NCBI GenBank assembly: GCA_009993005.1
Contig: JAACUH010000056.1
Location: 31,481-95,480, forward strand
DNA length: 64,000 nucleotides
Direction of reading: 5' to 3'
Source of the DNA: Rhodobacterales bacterium
GTDB lineage: Bacteria; Pseudomonadota; Alphaproteobacteria; Rhodobacterales; Rhodobacteraceae
The translations under genes were made by a program, and so were the position numbers. Position 1 is the first letter of the stretch; the number at the start of each line of letters is the position of its first letter. This document shows, one piece after another, positions 1-10,733 of this stretch. The notes beneath the pieces are model-generated. The model did not search any database. It saw only the letters and a list, made by a program, of their open reading frames with translations, and was not told the origin of the DNA.

Positions 1-2
1 GA

Positions 3-58
3 AATTAGCGGATTTGCAAAAAATGGATTCAGGTAATTAGCTGGATTGCAAATTAGCG
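3..58. promoter_or_regulatory. Candidate PccR/ScfR operator upstream of pccB
   Basis: Two direct repeats lie here. AATTAGC-G-GATTTGCAAA is at 3-20 and AATTAGC-TG-GATTGCAAA is at 35-52, 32 bp apart (about three helical turns). A third AATTAGCG runs from 51 to 58. The TTTGCAAA palindrome core is the type of site described for PccR, the short-chain fatty acyl-CoA regulator that controls propionyl-CoA carboxylase in Rhodobacter sphaeroides. The region ends 65 bp before the pccB start. The repeats are seen directly; the regulator is inferred, because its gene would lie left of the window. Confidence 0.6.
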
Positions 59-122
59 CTTTCCGGCTTCTCTCGCCCCGGTTGGGCGCCTATGGTCGCG
101 CAGGTTCGGGGAGGGGACGACG

Positions 123-1655
123 ATGAACGGTATCCTGCAGGAGCTTGAGGCGCGGCGCGGCGCGGCGCGGGCAGGGGGCGGCGCGGCGCGGGTCGCGGCG
201 CAGCACGCCAAGGGCAAGCTCACCGCGCGCGAACGGGTCGAATTGCTGCTCGACGAAGGCTCGTTCGAGGAATTCGACATGTTCGTGGCCCACCGCTGCA
301 CCGATTTCGGCATGGGCGACAGCCGCCCGGCAGGCGACGGGGTCGTGACCGGCTGGGGCACGGTCAATGGCCGCATGGTCTATGTGTTCAGCCAGGATTT
401 CACCGTCTTTGGCGGCTCCCTCTCTGAAACCCATGCGCAAAAGATCTGCAAGATCATGGACATGGCGATGCAGAACGGCGCGCCTGTCGTGGGGATCAAC
501 GACAGCGGCGGCGCGCGTATCCAGGAAGGCGTGGCGAGCCTCGCCGGCTATGCCGAGGTGTTCCAGCGCAATGTGTTGGCCTCGGGCGTGGTGCCGCAGA
601 TCAGCCTCATCATGGGGCCCTGCGCGGGCGGCGCGGTCTATAGCCCGGCGATGACCGACTTCATCTTCATGGTCAAGGACAGCTCTTACATGTTCGTGAC
701 CGGGCCCGATGTGGTGAAAACCGTCACCAACGAGGTCGTTTCCGCCGAGGATCTGGGCGGCGCCAGCACCCATACCCGCAAATCCTCGGTCGCGGACGGC
801 GCCTTTGAAAACGATGTCGAGGCGCTGGCCGAGGCGCGCCGCCTGATCGACTTCCTGCCGTCCTCCAACCGCGAAAAGCCCCCGGTGCGGCCGTTCTTCG
901 ATGACATCACCCGGATCGAGCCGAGCCTCGACACGCTGATCCCGGCCAATGCCAATACCCCCTATGACATGCGCGAACTGATCGCCAAGATCGCCGATGA
1001 GGGCGATTTTTTCGAGATCCAGTCCGAATTCGCCCGCAATATCCTCACCGGCTTCATCCGGCTCGAAGGGTCCACGGTCGGCGTGGTGGCCAACCAGCCG
1101 CTGGTGCTCGCCGGCGTGCTCGACATCGACAGCTCGCGCAAGGCCGCGCGCTTCGTGCGCTTCTGCGATGCCTTCGAGATCCCGATCCTGACGCTGGTCG
1201 ATGTGCCGGGCTTCATGCCGGGGACCGCGCAGGAACATGGCGGTGTGATCAAACATGGCGCGAAACTGCTCTTTGCCTATGGCGAGGCGACGGTGCCCAA
1301 GGTCACGGTCATCACCCGCAAGGCCTATGGCGGGGCCTATGACGTGATGTCCTCCAAGCATCTGCGCGGCGATTTCAACTATGCCTGGCCCACCGCCGAG
1401 ATCGCGGTGATGGGGTCCAAGGGCGCGGTCGAGATCCTCTATCGCGGCGAGGCGGGCGATGCGGAAAAGGTCGCCGCGCGCACCCGCGACTATGAGGCGC
1501 GCTTTGCCAATCCCTTTGTCGCGGCCGAGCGTGGCTTTATCGACGAGGTCATCATGCCGCGCAGCACCCGTGCGCGGGTCTGCCGGGCCTTTGCGTCGCT
1601 GCGTGGCAAGCGGCTGAGCAATCCTTGGAAAAAGCATGACAATATCCCGCTTTAG
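123..1655 (+). CDS. pccB: Propionyl-CoA carboxylase beta (carboxyltransferase) subunit
   Basis: This 510-residue protein has the length and two-lobed carboxyltransferase layout of PccB. It transfers the carboxyl group from biotin on PccA to propionyl-CoA, giving methylmalonyl-CoA in the cytoplasm. Recognisable motifs include the oxyanion-hole stretches GGARIQEGV and [12 protein letters not shown] in the N-lobe, and [12 protein letters not shown] with [11 protein letters not shown] in the C-lobe. The ATG follows a strong GGGGAGGGGA ribosome site. The gene is first in a propionate cluster with pccA and methylmalonyl-CoA mutase on the same strand. A TTTGCAAA-type repeat region lies just upstream. 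The next ORF starts 20 bp before this stop. Confidence 0.97.
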   Translation: MNGILQELEARRGAARAGGGAARVAAQHAKGKLTARERVELLLDEGSFEEFDMFVAHRCTDFGMGDSRPAGDGVVTGWGTVNGRMVYVFSQDFTVFGGSLSETHAQKICKIMDMAMQNGAPVVGINDSGGARIQEGVASLAGYAEVFQRNVLASGVVPQISLIMGPCAGGAVYSPAMTDFIFMVKDSSYMFVTGPDVVKTVTNEVVSAEDLGGASTHTRKSSVADGAFENDVEALAEARRLIDFLPSSNREKPPVRPFFDDITRIEPSLDTLIPANANTPYDMRELIAKIADEGDFFEIQSEFARNILTGFIRLEGSTVGVVANQPLVLAGVLDIDSSRKAARFVRFCDAFEIPILTLVDVPGFMPGTAQEHGGVIKHGAKLLFAYGEATVPKVTVITRKAYGGAYDVMSSKHLRGDFNYAWPTAEIAVMGSKGAVEILYRGEAGDAEKVAARTRDYEARFANPFVAAERGFIDEVIMPRSTRARVCRAFASLRGKRLSNPWKKHDNIPL

Positions 1656-2019
1656 CCTGGCGTTTTCGGTCCTGGCCGGCGCCGCCTGCGCGCAGGGTGT
1701 CACCACGCCCTCGGGGCAGGAGGTGACGCTGTTCGACGTGCGGGTCGAGGATGCGGGCGTGGTGCGTTTCCGCTTTCTCGCGCCCGCCATCGACCCGGCC
1801 GGGCAGGGGCTGGTGTTTGACGATGTGGCGGGCGATTTCGGCTGGCTGTGCGAGGCCGTGGCCCTGCCCGCGCTGGCCCAAAGCGGACGGCCCGCGCAGC
1901 AGGTGGTCATCTCGCTCTCGGACCGGGAGGTCGCGTTCGGGCAGGCCGCACCCGAGGCCACGCAGTTCTTCGAGGCCTATGCGCTCGATGGGTCCACATG
2001 TATCTGGCAGGCGTTCTGA
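1636..2019 (+). CDS. Small exported protein, DUF6497-like
   Basis: This 127-residue protein starts inside the 3' end of pccB, a 20-bp overlap in another frame, so it is probably translationally coupled. An N-terminal signal-like segment (about residues 1-19, ending AACAQG) suggests periplasmic export. Two later cysteines, in WLCEA and STCIW, could form a disulfide. It resembles short proteins found downstream of pccB in roseobacters and sometimes mislabelled acetolactate synthase; nothing in it supports enzyme activity. Function is unknown. Position in the operon suggests co-expression with propionate metabolism, but no direct role can be argued. Confidence 0.75.
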   Translation: MTISRFSLAFSVLAGAACAQGVTTPSGQEVTLFDVRVEDAGVVRFRFLAPAIDPAGQGLVFDDVAGDFGWLCEAVALPALAQSGRPAQQVVISLSDREVAFGQAAPEATQFFEAYALDGSTCIWQAF

Positions 2020-2053
2020 TGCGCCGCCCACTCACAGGCGCAGGGGCGCGGTA

Positions 2054-2398
2054 ATGGAAAAACATCGCGGCTTTCCGGGGCGTCTGCCCGGCACGGATTT
2101 TCAGTTCGTCATCCGCCGGGCCTCGGCCGGCGGGGCCACGAAACTCGTCGCGCGCGAACGTTTCGCCGACCGCCGCCCGGCGGACCGGCGCGCGGACGAA
2201 GGTTTCATGGCCGCGCTCTGGGCGCATTTCGGTGAAGACCCCTTTGTGCGCGGCAATCTCGATGCCGGGCGTCTGTCATGGCTGTTCGGCCGCGAGGTGA
2301 TTCCCGCCGAAGATCCGTTCGATCCGGCCAGTTATGACGCGCTGCTGCGCATCGACGTGGCGCGCGCGCAGGTCAGTTTTCCGGATGTGATCGGATGA
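2054..2398 (+). CDS. Conserved-type hypothetical protein, 114 residues
   Basis: This frame stays open further upstream, but the ATG at 2054 avoids a long overlap with the preceding gene and is preferred. The product is a charged soluble protein with no signal peptide or membrane segment. It has an Arg/Asp-rich stretch (RRPADRRADEG) and a tryptophan-containing middle (FMAALWAHFGEDP). It lies 34 bp after the small exported gene and reads as the third gene of the pccB transcription unit. A strong hairpin follows 185 bp later. I do not recognise a family. Confidence 0.6.
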   Translation: MEKHRGFPGRLPGTDFQFVIRRASAGGATKLVARERFADRRPADRRADEGFMAALWAHFGEDPFVRGNLDAGRLSWLFGREVIPAEDPFDPASYDALLRIDVARAQVSFPDVIG

Positions 2399-2780
2399 GC
2401 GCCCGGATTATCAGCGAGAGTTTGCCAGCCGCAATACAATTTAAGCGGGAATCTGCCGATCTGGCCGGACCCGGCAAATTGGGCTGTGACGCAGCGGAAA
2501 ACCTGTGCCACGCTCTGGATGTGGCCAGAGGGTCCAGCAAGCCTCTGACCACACATTGTCAAGACCGTTACCCTTCCCCAATCGGGTGGCCTGATCGTAC
2601 CCGGATCAGGCCACCCACCCCTTTTGCAGGGGCGGTTTCCCGCCGAAACCGGGCAAATCCCGTCAAAAAACCGCCATATGAAGCCCTGAGCGTCTGGGGA
2701 GGGGAAACCTTCCCTTGCGGCTGTGGCCGCGAGATGGCACTGATTGTCGCGTCTGGGGCAACGACATCAGGAGATACATC
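2399..2780. other. Gene-poor spacer between the pccB unit and the lipoprotein gene
   Basis: This 382-bp stretch carries no convincing gene. A 226-codon frame opening at 2395 (ATGA overlap with the previous stop) runs through the hairpin at 2584-2616 and into pccA in another frame, and its composition is unlike a protein. The spacer contains the strong hairpin listed separately, and short dyads near 2703-2735 (GGGAA-ACC-TTCCC and CGGC-TGTG-GCCG). Those dyads could lie in the lipoprotein gene's leader. Confidence 0.6.
2584..2625 (+). terminator. Strong hairpin terminator after the pccB unit
   Basis: A perfect 13-bp inverted repeat, GGGTGGCCTGATC (2584-2596) with GATCAGGCCACCC (2604-2616), encloses a 7-nt loop and is followed by ACCCC and four T residues. 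It would end or attenuate transcription from pccB before the lipoprotein and pccA genes. The short T-run makes intrinsic termination likely but not certain. Confidence 0.65.
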
Positions 2781-2987
2781 ATGCGGACTTTCTTCAAGAT
2801 TGCCGGCGTTTTCGCCGTGGCAGGGACTCTGGCGGCCTGTGAAGGCACCGACATCGAGCGCGGCGCGCTTGGTGCTGTCGGTGGCGCGCTCACGGCCGAA
2901 GTGCTGGGCACCAACGTCGCCGGTGGCGCGCTCATCGGCGGTGCGGCCGGCGTGCTGTGCGACGACCTCACCACGGTCTGCCGCTAA
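2781..2987 (+). CDS. Small glycine-zipper lipoprotein
   Basis: The 68-residue product has a lipoprotein signal ending in the lipobox LAAC (Cys20). A short glycine/alanine-rich segment with alternating GA and GG motifs follows (GALGAVGGALTAEV, GGALIGGAAG), typical of small glycine-zipper outer-membrane lipoproteins. A second pair of cysteines sits near the end (VLCDD, TVCR). The frame is open from 2715, but the ATG at 2781 is preceded by a good AGGAG and begins the signal peptide, so it is chosen. It lies between two hairpins, so it may be expressed separately from its carboxylase neighbours. Function is unknown. Confidence 0.8.
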   Translation: MRTFFKIAGVFAVAGTLAACEGTDIERGALGAVGGALTAEVLGTNVAGGALIGGAAGVLCDDLTTVCR

Positions 2988-3022
2988 CACCTCCACGCTG
3001 CCGCAAGGCGCGTTCCATCAGG

Positions 3023-3060
3023 GCCGTCCGGTGCACTTGCGCCGGGCGGCTTTTTGTTTT
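3023..3060 (+). terminator. Rho-independent terminator abutting pccA
   Basis: Stem GCCGTCCGG (3023-3031) pairs with CCGGGCGGC (3042-3050) with one G-U pair and a 10-nt loop. TTTTTGTTTT follows at 3051-3060. The T-tract ends only 14 bp before the pccA ATG. It would end transcripts from the lipoprotein gene and leave pccA to read-through or to a promoter embedded in this region. Confidence 0.75.
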
Positions 3061-3074
3061 GCAGGGGCCGCATG

Positions 3075-5075
3075 ATGTTCAAGAAGATCCTGATCGCCAA
3101 CCGTGGCGAGATCGCCTGCCGCGTGATCACGACCGCGCGGCGCATGGGCATCGCCACGGTCGCCATCTATTCCGACGCCGACCGCGAGGCGCTGCATGTG
3201 CGCATGGCCGATGAGTCGGTGCATATCGGCCCGGCCCCCGCCAACCAGTCCTATATCGTGATCGACAAGGTCATGCAGGCGGTGCGCGCCACCGGCGCCG
3301 ATGCGGTGCATCCGGGCTATGGTTTCCTGTCCGAGAACAGTCGCTTTGCCGAGGCGCTCAAGGCCGAAGGCGTGGCCTTTATCGGGCCGCCGGTGGGCGC
3401 GATCGAGGCGATGGGCGACAAGATCACCTCGAAAAAGCTCGCGCAGGCGGCGGGTGTGTCCACGGTGCCGGGCTACATGGGTCTGATCGGCGACGCGGAG
3501 GAGGCGGTCACCATCAGCCGCGGGATCGGCTATCCGGTGATGATCAAGGCGAGCGCCGGTGGCGGCGGCAAGGGGATGCGCATCGCCTGGAACGATACCG
3601 AGGCGCGCGAGGGCTTTCAGAGTTCAAAGAACGAGGCGGCGAGCAGCTTTGGCGACGACCGCATCTTTATCGAAAAGTTCGTCACCCAGCCCCGCCATAT
3701 CGAGATCCAGGTGCTGGCCGACAGCCATGGCAACACGCTCTACCTGCACGAGCGGGAATGTTCGATCCAGCGGCGCAACCAGAAGGTGGTGGAAGAAGCG
3801 CCCTCGCCCTTTCTCGACCCCGCCACGCGGCGCGCGATGGGCGAGCAGGCCTGCGCGCTGGCCGCGGCGGTGGGCTATACCAGCGCGGGCACGGTCGAGT
3901 TCATCGTGGACGGCGCCCGCAACTTCTATTTTCTCGAGATGAACACGCGGTTGCAGGTCGAACATCCGGTGACGGAGCTCATCACCGGCATCGACCTTGT
4001 GGAACAGATGATCCGCGTGGCGGCGGGCGAGGCGCTGGCCTTTACGCAGGCGGATCTCAGGATCAACGGCTGGGCCATCGAGAGCCGGCTATACGCCGAA
4101 GACCCCTATCGCGGCTTCCTGCCCTCCATCGGGCGGCTGTCGCGCTACCGCCCGCCGGTGCAAGAGGCCGCGCCCGACCGCGCGGTGCGCAATGATACCG
4201 GCGTCTATGAGGGCGGCGAGATCAGCATGTATTACGATCCGATGATCGCCAAGCTCTGCACCTGGGCGCCGACCCGCGACGCGGCGATCGAAGAGATGCG
4301 CATCGCACTCGACACGTTCGAGGTCGAAGGGATCGGGCACAACCTGCCGTTCCTGTCGGCGGTGATGGAGCATCCGGTCTTTGTCGCGGGCGAGATGACG
4401 ACCGCCTTTATTGCCGAGGAGTGGCCCGATGGCTTTGACGGGGTGCGGCTGGCCGACCCGGCGCTGCGCCGTGTCGCGGCGGCCTGTGCGGCGATGCACC
4501 GCGTGGCCGAGATCAGGCGCGCGCGCATCTCGGGCCGGATGGACAATCACGAACGCGTGGTGGGCACCGACTGGGTGGTGACGCTGCAGGACACGTCCTG
4601 GCCGGTGACGGTGCGTGCCGACCGGGGCGGGGCGGACGTGCGGTTTGACGATGGGCTGTGCCTGCGGGTGGAAAGCGACTGGACCCCCGGCGCGTCGCTC
4701 GCGCGCCTGATGGTGGGCGAGGCGCCGCTGGTGCTCAAGGTCGGCAAGGCGGTGTCGGGCTTTCGCATCCGCACGCGGGGCGCGGACCTCAAGGTGCAGG
4801 TGCGCACCCCGCGCCAGGCCGCGCTCGCCGCGCTGATGCCGGTCAAGCTGCCGCCCGACACGTCGAAATTCCTGCTGTGTCCGATGCCCGGCCTGATCGT
4901 CAGGCTTGACGTGGCCGAGGGCGACGAGGTGCAGGAGGGGCAGGCGCTGTGCACCGTCGAGGCGATGAAGATGGAGAATATCCTGCGCGCCGAACGCAAG
5001 GGGGTGGTCGCAAGGATCAGCGCGCAGGTGGGTGACAACCTCGCCGTCGATGCGGTCATCATGGAGTTCGCGTGA
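3075..5075 (+). CDS. pccA: Propionyl-CoA carboxylase alpha subunit (biotin carboxylase plus biotin carrier)
   Basis: This 666-residue subunit carboxylates its own biotin with ATP and bicarbonate and delivers the carboxyl group to PccB. It begins with the biotin carboxylase signature KILIANRGEIACRV. It then has an ATP-grasp domain with the glycine-rich loop KASAGGGGKGMR and the catalytic stretch EMNTRLQVEHPVTE, a linking domain, and a C-terminal biotin carrier domain with EAMKMEN (biotinyl Lys near residue 632). Sequence and layout match the roseobacter enzyme of known structure. Tandem ATGs occur at 3072 and 3075; the second gives the family-standard MFKKIL start. Confidence 0.97.
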   Translation: MFKKILIANRGEIACRVITTARRMGIATVAIYSDADREALHVRMADESVHIGPAPANQSYIVIDKVMQAVRATGADAVHPGYGFLSENSRFAEALKAEGVAFIGPPVGAIEAMGDKITSKKLAQAAGVSTVPGYMGLIGDAEEAVTISRGIGYPVMIKASAGGGGKGMRIAWNDTEAREGFQSSKNEAASSFGDDRIFIEKFVTQPRHIEIQVLADSHGNTLYLHERECSIQRRNQKVVEEAPSPFLDPATRRAMGEQACALAAAVGYTSAGTVEFIVDGARNFYFLEMNTRLQVEHPVTELITGIDLVEQMIRVAAGEALAFTQADLRINGWAIESRLYAEDPYRGFLPSIGRLSRYRPPVQEAAPDRAVRNDTGVYEGGEISMYYDPMIAKLCTWAPTRDAAIEEMRIALDTFEVEGIGHNLPFLSAVMEHPVFVAGEMTTAFIAEEWPDGFDGVRLADPALRRVAAACAAMHRVAEIRRARISGRMDNHERVVGTDWVVTLQDTSWPVTVRADRGGADVRFDDGLCLRVESDWTPGASLARLMVGEAPLVLKVGKAVSGFRIRTRGADLKVQVRTPRQAALAALMPVKLPPDTSKFLLCPMPGLIVRLDVAEGDEVQEGQALCTVEAMKMENILRAERKGVVARISAQVGDNLAVDAVIMEFA

Positions 5076-5088
5076 CGCCGCGCGGCCG

Positions 5089-5607
5089 CTATCGTGGCAG
5101 GGCGCCCGTTTCGCGGATGTCCTGCAGGCGCGACGGCGTCTTGTCGATGGCGCGCGTCAGTTCGCGCACGTCCCAGGGCGCGGGCTTGCGCTGGGTGATG
5201 CGCCCGTCGCGGTCGATGAGCAGCAGCGTGAACCCGCGCGGGCGGTATTCCTGCCGCACCACGCTGCGCGCCGCGGGGTCGGTGTCGGCGATGATGATGA
5301 CGTCGCGCAGCGCCAGCCCCGACAGATCGGCGTTGAGCAGCGCGATCTGGCGGTCAAAGAGCGGGTCGGCCGGACTGTCGGCAAAGACGATCACCGGGCG
5401 GGCGACATATACGAGATCGGTCATATTTATCTCGGATGCGTCGAATATCGTGCCGGGGTCGGACCGCCAGCGTTCGAGCACCGTGAGAGTGGAAAGTTCG
5501 GTCCCGGTCGGCTCTGACACGACCTCCACCAGATCCTGCGCCGCCAGCGATGCAGGAGAAAACCCAGTCAAAACAAGGACGGCAAGGGTCGCGAGGGTCA
5601 TTTTCAT
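5089..5607 (-). CDS. Exported DUF4174-like protein
   Basis: This 172-residue protein has an N-terminal signal peptide (about residues 1-22, ending SLAAQD). The mature part has the alternating strand/helix look of DUF4174, a thioredoxin-like fold without a CxxC pair: RPVIVFADSPADP, LALRDVIIIADTD and GFTLLLIDRDGRITQRK. The frame is open upstream to 5718, but the ATG at 5607 starts the signal peptide. It is transcribed against the propionate genes and converges on pccA, with 13 bp between stops. The function of the family is not known to me; a periplasmic redox or binding role is a guess. Confidence 0.8.
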   Translation of the reverse strand: MKMTLATLAVLVLTGFSPASLAAQDLVEVVSEPTGTELSTLTVLERWRSDPGTIFDASEINMTDLVYVARPVIVFADSPADPLFDRQIALLNADLSGLALRDVIIIADTDPAARSVVRQEYRPRGFTLLLIDRDGRITQRKPAPWDVRELTRAIDKTPSRLQDIRETGALPR

Positions 5608-5770
5608 ACTCAGCCATATAGGCGGGTCGGCGCCAAAAGCGAAGGGTCGGGGCCCGTCAAACGCAACAATTTTACGTTTAAGCCTATGGTCAGAAACTGC
5701 GCGGCAAGCTGCCCACACCCGAAATGACGCACAAGAGGGTGCGCCATGCGTGGGGCGGGTGGGCTGTGGA

Positions 5771-6764
5771 ATGGATATCGTGCTGCATTTGGGGGCGCAT
5801 CGTTGCGGGACAACGACGCTTCAGAATTTCCTGTTGCGCAACAGGCTGGCCCTGCGCGGCGCCGGGATGGAGATCTGGACGCCGGACCGCATCCGGTCGG
5901 GCCTTTTCGGCGGCCTGATGCATTCGCCCGAAGAGGTCACGGCGCAGACCAACCTGCGCGCGCAAAGATCGCAGGGGATCATCGCGATCGAAACCGCCCG
6001 GCTGCGGCGCGATGGCTTCTCGACCCTGCTGGTGAGCGAGGAAAACATGATCGGGGCCATTCGCGGCAACCTCGGGCAGGGGCAGATCTATCCTCACCTG
6101 CGAGAGAGGCTGGCCCGGATGCGCCCCGCCTTTCCCGCACCCGTGCGGCGGATCGGGCTGGCGGTGCGGTCCTACGAGACCTATTGGGCCTCGGCGCTGG
6201 CCTATGGCATCGGACAGGACATGCGGCTGCCGACGGAGGCCGAGCTTGACCGCCTTGTCACGCAGCCACGGCGCTGGCGTCATGTGGTCGCGGATGTGGC
6301 GGCGGTCTTTTGCGAGGCAGAGATCGTCGTCTGGCCCTTCGAACGGCTGGTCGGTCAGCCCGAAATGCAGTTGCAACTGCTTGCGGGGGGGATGCAGACC
6401 GCATTGCCGCTCAGCGGTGCGCGCGACTGGGTCAACGCAAGCCCCCGCCGCGACAAGCTGCGCCGCCTTCTGCACCTGCGCGGCGACGAAGACGGTGCCC
6501 GGCGGATCGCGCCGGGCGACGACCGGCTGATGCCGTTCGACCCCGCGCAGCAAAGGGCGCTGCGCGCGCAATATCAGGCGGATCTGGTCTGGCTGCGCGC
6601 GGGTGCAGACGGGCTCGCGCGGTTTTACGACAGGGTCGATCCCGGCGCCGTTGACGCGGCAAACGGGCAGATCACACTCAAAATAACAAGACAGATTGAC
6701 AGAGACGACGTGATCGGTGCGGGCGCGGACTGGGAGCGCCTGCGACCGGATGGAGGGCAAAGCC

Positions 6765-6790
<26 letters not shown>
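5771..6790 (+). CDS. Sulfotransferase-like P-loop protein
   Basis: The 339-residue product opens with [18 protein letters not shown], a P-loop of the kind that binds the 5'-phosphosulfate of PAPS in sulfotransferases. A motif about 120 residues later, [16 protein letters not shown], resembles the 3'-phosphate-binding stretch, where R-S usually occurs. Substrate cannot be predicted. The frame is open from 5072, but that part is antisense to DUF4174; the ATG at 5771 begins the P-loop. Its 3' end overlaps the methylmalonyl-CoA mutase start by 26 bp, so the two are likely co-transcribed. Its presence among propionate genes is unexplained. Confidence 0.75.
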
Positions 6791-8896
<2,106 letters not shown>

Positions 8897-8897
<1 letters not shown>

Positions 8898-9502
8898 TGC
8901 GGCTCGATCATCTCGCCGTGACCTGTGCCGATCTGGGCGCGGGTGTGGCCTGGGTCGAGGCCGCGCTGGGCGTGCGGCTGGAACCGGGCGGGCAGCATGC
9001 GCATTACGCCACGCATAACCGGCTCCTGGGGCTGGGTGCGGGGCTCTACCTCGAGGTGATCGCGCCGGACCCGGAGGCGCCCGCGCCGGGCCATCCGCGC
9101 TGGTTCGGGCTCGATCAGGCCGGCGCGCCGCGCCTTGGCAACTGGATCGTCGCGGTCGATGATCTGGGCGCGGCGCTGGCCGATGCGCCCGAGGCGGGGC
9201 GCGCGGTGGCGCTGACGCGCGGGGCGCTGTCATGGCAGATCGGCGTGCCGGACGATGGCGGCCTGCCGCTGGGCGGCGCCTTTCCCACGCTGATCGCCTG
9301 GGGGCAGGGGGTGGCGCACCCGTCCACCCGACTCGCCGATCAGGGCGTGCGGCTGACCGCATTGCAGGTGAAGCATCCACAGGCGGCAGCGCTGCGGGGC
9401 AGGCTCGCGGCGCTCGACGACCCGCGCGTGGCGCTGGCCGAGGGGCCGGTGGGTCTGCGGGCGACCTTTGCCACCCCGACAGGCCAGGCGGTGCTTGGAT
9501 GA
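8897..9502 (+). CDS. VOC-superfamily (glyoxalase-like) protein
   Basis: This 201-residue protein begins with RLDHLAVTCADLGAGVAWVE, the opening beta-alpha-beta of a vicinal-oxygen-chelate fold. Further typical features are LYLEVIAPDP and a second module rich in short strands. It overlaps the mutase stop in a TGATG junction and the next gene in ATGA, so it is translated from the same message. Methylmalonyl-CoA epimerase is also a VOC protein, but it is shorter (about 140 residues) with a different pattern of metal ligands. This sequence looks like the Glyoxalase_3 type, and function is unassigned. Confidence 0.8.
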
Positions 9503-9972
9503 TCCGCGCGGCCGTCCCCGCCGATGCGCCCGGCATCGCCGCGATCTGGAACGCGGCGATCCGCGACACCACGATCACCTTCAACCCGACGGAAAAGCCT
9601 GTTGCAGAGGTCGCGGCGCTGATCCCCGGCGACGACAGTTTCCTTGTTGCCGCAGAAGCTGGACAAGTCATTGGCTTTGCCCGCTATTTCCAGTTTCGCG
9701 GTGGCCTGGGCTATCTGCACAGCATCGAGCATACGATCATGCTGGCGCCCGCCGCCCATGGCCGCGGCATCGGTCGCGCGCTGATGGACCGGCTTTGCGC
9801 CCATGCGGCGGCGGCGGGCAAGCACATGATCTATGCCGGGGTGAGCGGCGAGAACGCGGCCGGCATCGCCTTTCACACCGCGATCGGCTTTGAAACCATG
9901 GCGGTGCTGCCCGAATCGGGGCGCAAGTTCGACCGCTGGATCGACCTTGTGCTGATGCAGAAACGGCTCTGA
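9499..9972 (+). CDS. GNAT-family N-acetyltransferase
   Basis: The 157-residue protein is a complete GNAT fold of the phosphinothricin/methionine-sulfoximine acetyltransferase type. It has MIRAAVPADAPGIAAIWN at the start, the acetyl-CoA pyrophosphate loop HGRGIGRALMDRL near residue 95, and the closing AFHTAIGFETMAVLPESGRK motif with its conserved aromatic. It would acetylate a small amine from acetyl-CoA; the substrate is not evident. The ATG overlaps the VOC stop by four bases. The longer open frame beginning at 9232 is antisense-like coding noise over the VOC gene. Confidence 0.87.
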   Translation: MIRAAVPADAPGIAAIWNAAIRDTTITFNPTEKPVAEVAALIPGDDSFLVAAEAGQVIGFARYFQFRGGLGYLHSIEHTIMLAPAAHGRGIGRALMDRLCAHAAAAGKHMIYAGVSGENAAGIAFHTAIGFETMAVLPESGRKFDRWIDLVLMQKRL

Positions 9973-10004
9973 CATCGGCGGCGAAACCCGCTATACACAG
10001 GCCC

Positions 10005-10733
10005 ATGTCGCTCTGGTCCCGCATTGCTGACGCGCTGTCCGCCCTTGCCGCTGGCGAGGGGCTGTCGGCCGTGTTCGAAAAACTGCGCACGCCGCCCGAA
10101 CGCTCGGTCGCCTTTGCCATCGCGGTGATCGCGCTGGGCGCGAAGATGGCCAAGGCCGACGGGCAGGTGACGCGTGACGAGGTGACGGCCTTTCGCGAGG
10201 TGTTCCACATCCCCCCCGCCGAGGAGTCCAACGCCGCCCGCGTGTTCAACCTCGCCCGGCAGGACATTGCGGGGTTTGACGATTATGCGCGCCGGATCAA
10301 GGCGATGTATGGGGCAGAGACCGGCCCGCTCTGCGACCTGATGGAGGGGCTGTTCCACATCGCGCTGGCGGATGGCGATTATCACCCGAACGAGGATGCC
10401 TTTCTGGGCGAGGTCGCGCGCATCTTCGGCTTTGACGACCGTGCCTTTGTGCGGATGCGGGCGCAGTTCGTGGCCGATGCAGAGCGTGACCCCTATGACG
10501 TGCTGGGCGTGGACCGCGATGCGCCGCTCGACGAGGTCCGCGCCGCCTGGCGCGCGCTGGTGCGCGAAACGCACCCGGACCGCATGACCGCGCGCGGCGT
10601 CCCCGAAGAGGCGGTCAAGCTCGCCGAGAAACGCCTGATCGCCGTCAACCGCGCCTGGGAGGCGATCACCGAGCGCCACCGTCCGCCCGAGACGTCCGGC
10701 GGCACGCCCGGCCAGCACGAAGCGGCCGGCTGA
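10005..10733 (+). CDS. DjlA-like co-chaperone (TerB-like domain plus J domain)
   Basis: The 242-residue protein has a helical TerB/DjlA-like acidic domain (about residues 30-150, with ALGAKMAKADGQVTRDEV and HIALADGDYHPNEDAF). A C-terminal J domain follows (about 163-230), carrying the essential HPD at 190-192 for stimulating DnaK. Unlike Escherichia coli DjlA it shows no clear N-terminal transmembrane segment, so it is probably cytoplasmic. It is separated from the GNAT gene by 32 bp and overlaps the next gene by one base (TGATG). Confidence 0.87.
   Translation: MSLWSRIADALSALAAGEGLSAVFEKLRTPPERSVAFAIAVIALGAKMAKADGQVTRDEVTAFREVFHIPPAEESNAARVFNLARQDIAGFDDYARRIKAMYGAETGPLCDLMEGLFHIALADGDYHPNEDAFLGEVARIFGFDDRAFVRMRAQFVADAERDPYDVLGVDRDAPLDEVRAAWRALVRETHPDRMTARGVPEEAVKLAEKRLIAVNRAWEAITERHRPPETSGGTPGQHEAAG

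Noticed and set aside
90..1961. 623-codon open frame on the minus strand opposite pccB
   Set aside because: It mirrors the coding strand of a certain gene. High GC at third positions leaves the antisense frame open, and the translation is low-complexity with no family features.
2395..3075. 226-codon plus-strand frame starting in an ATGA overlap after the third gene
   Set aside because: It runs through two hairpins and across the lipoprotein gene in another frame, and the translation has no protein-like pattern.
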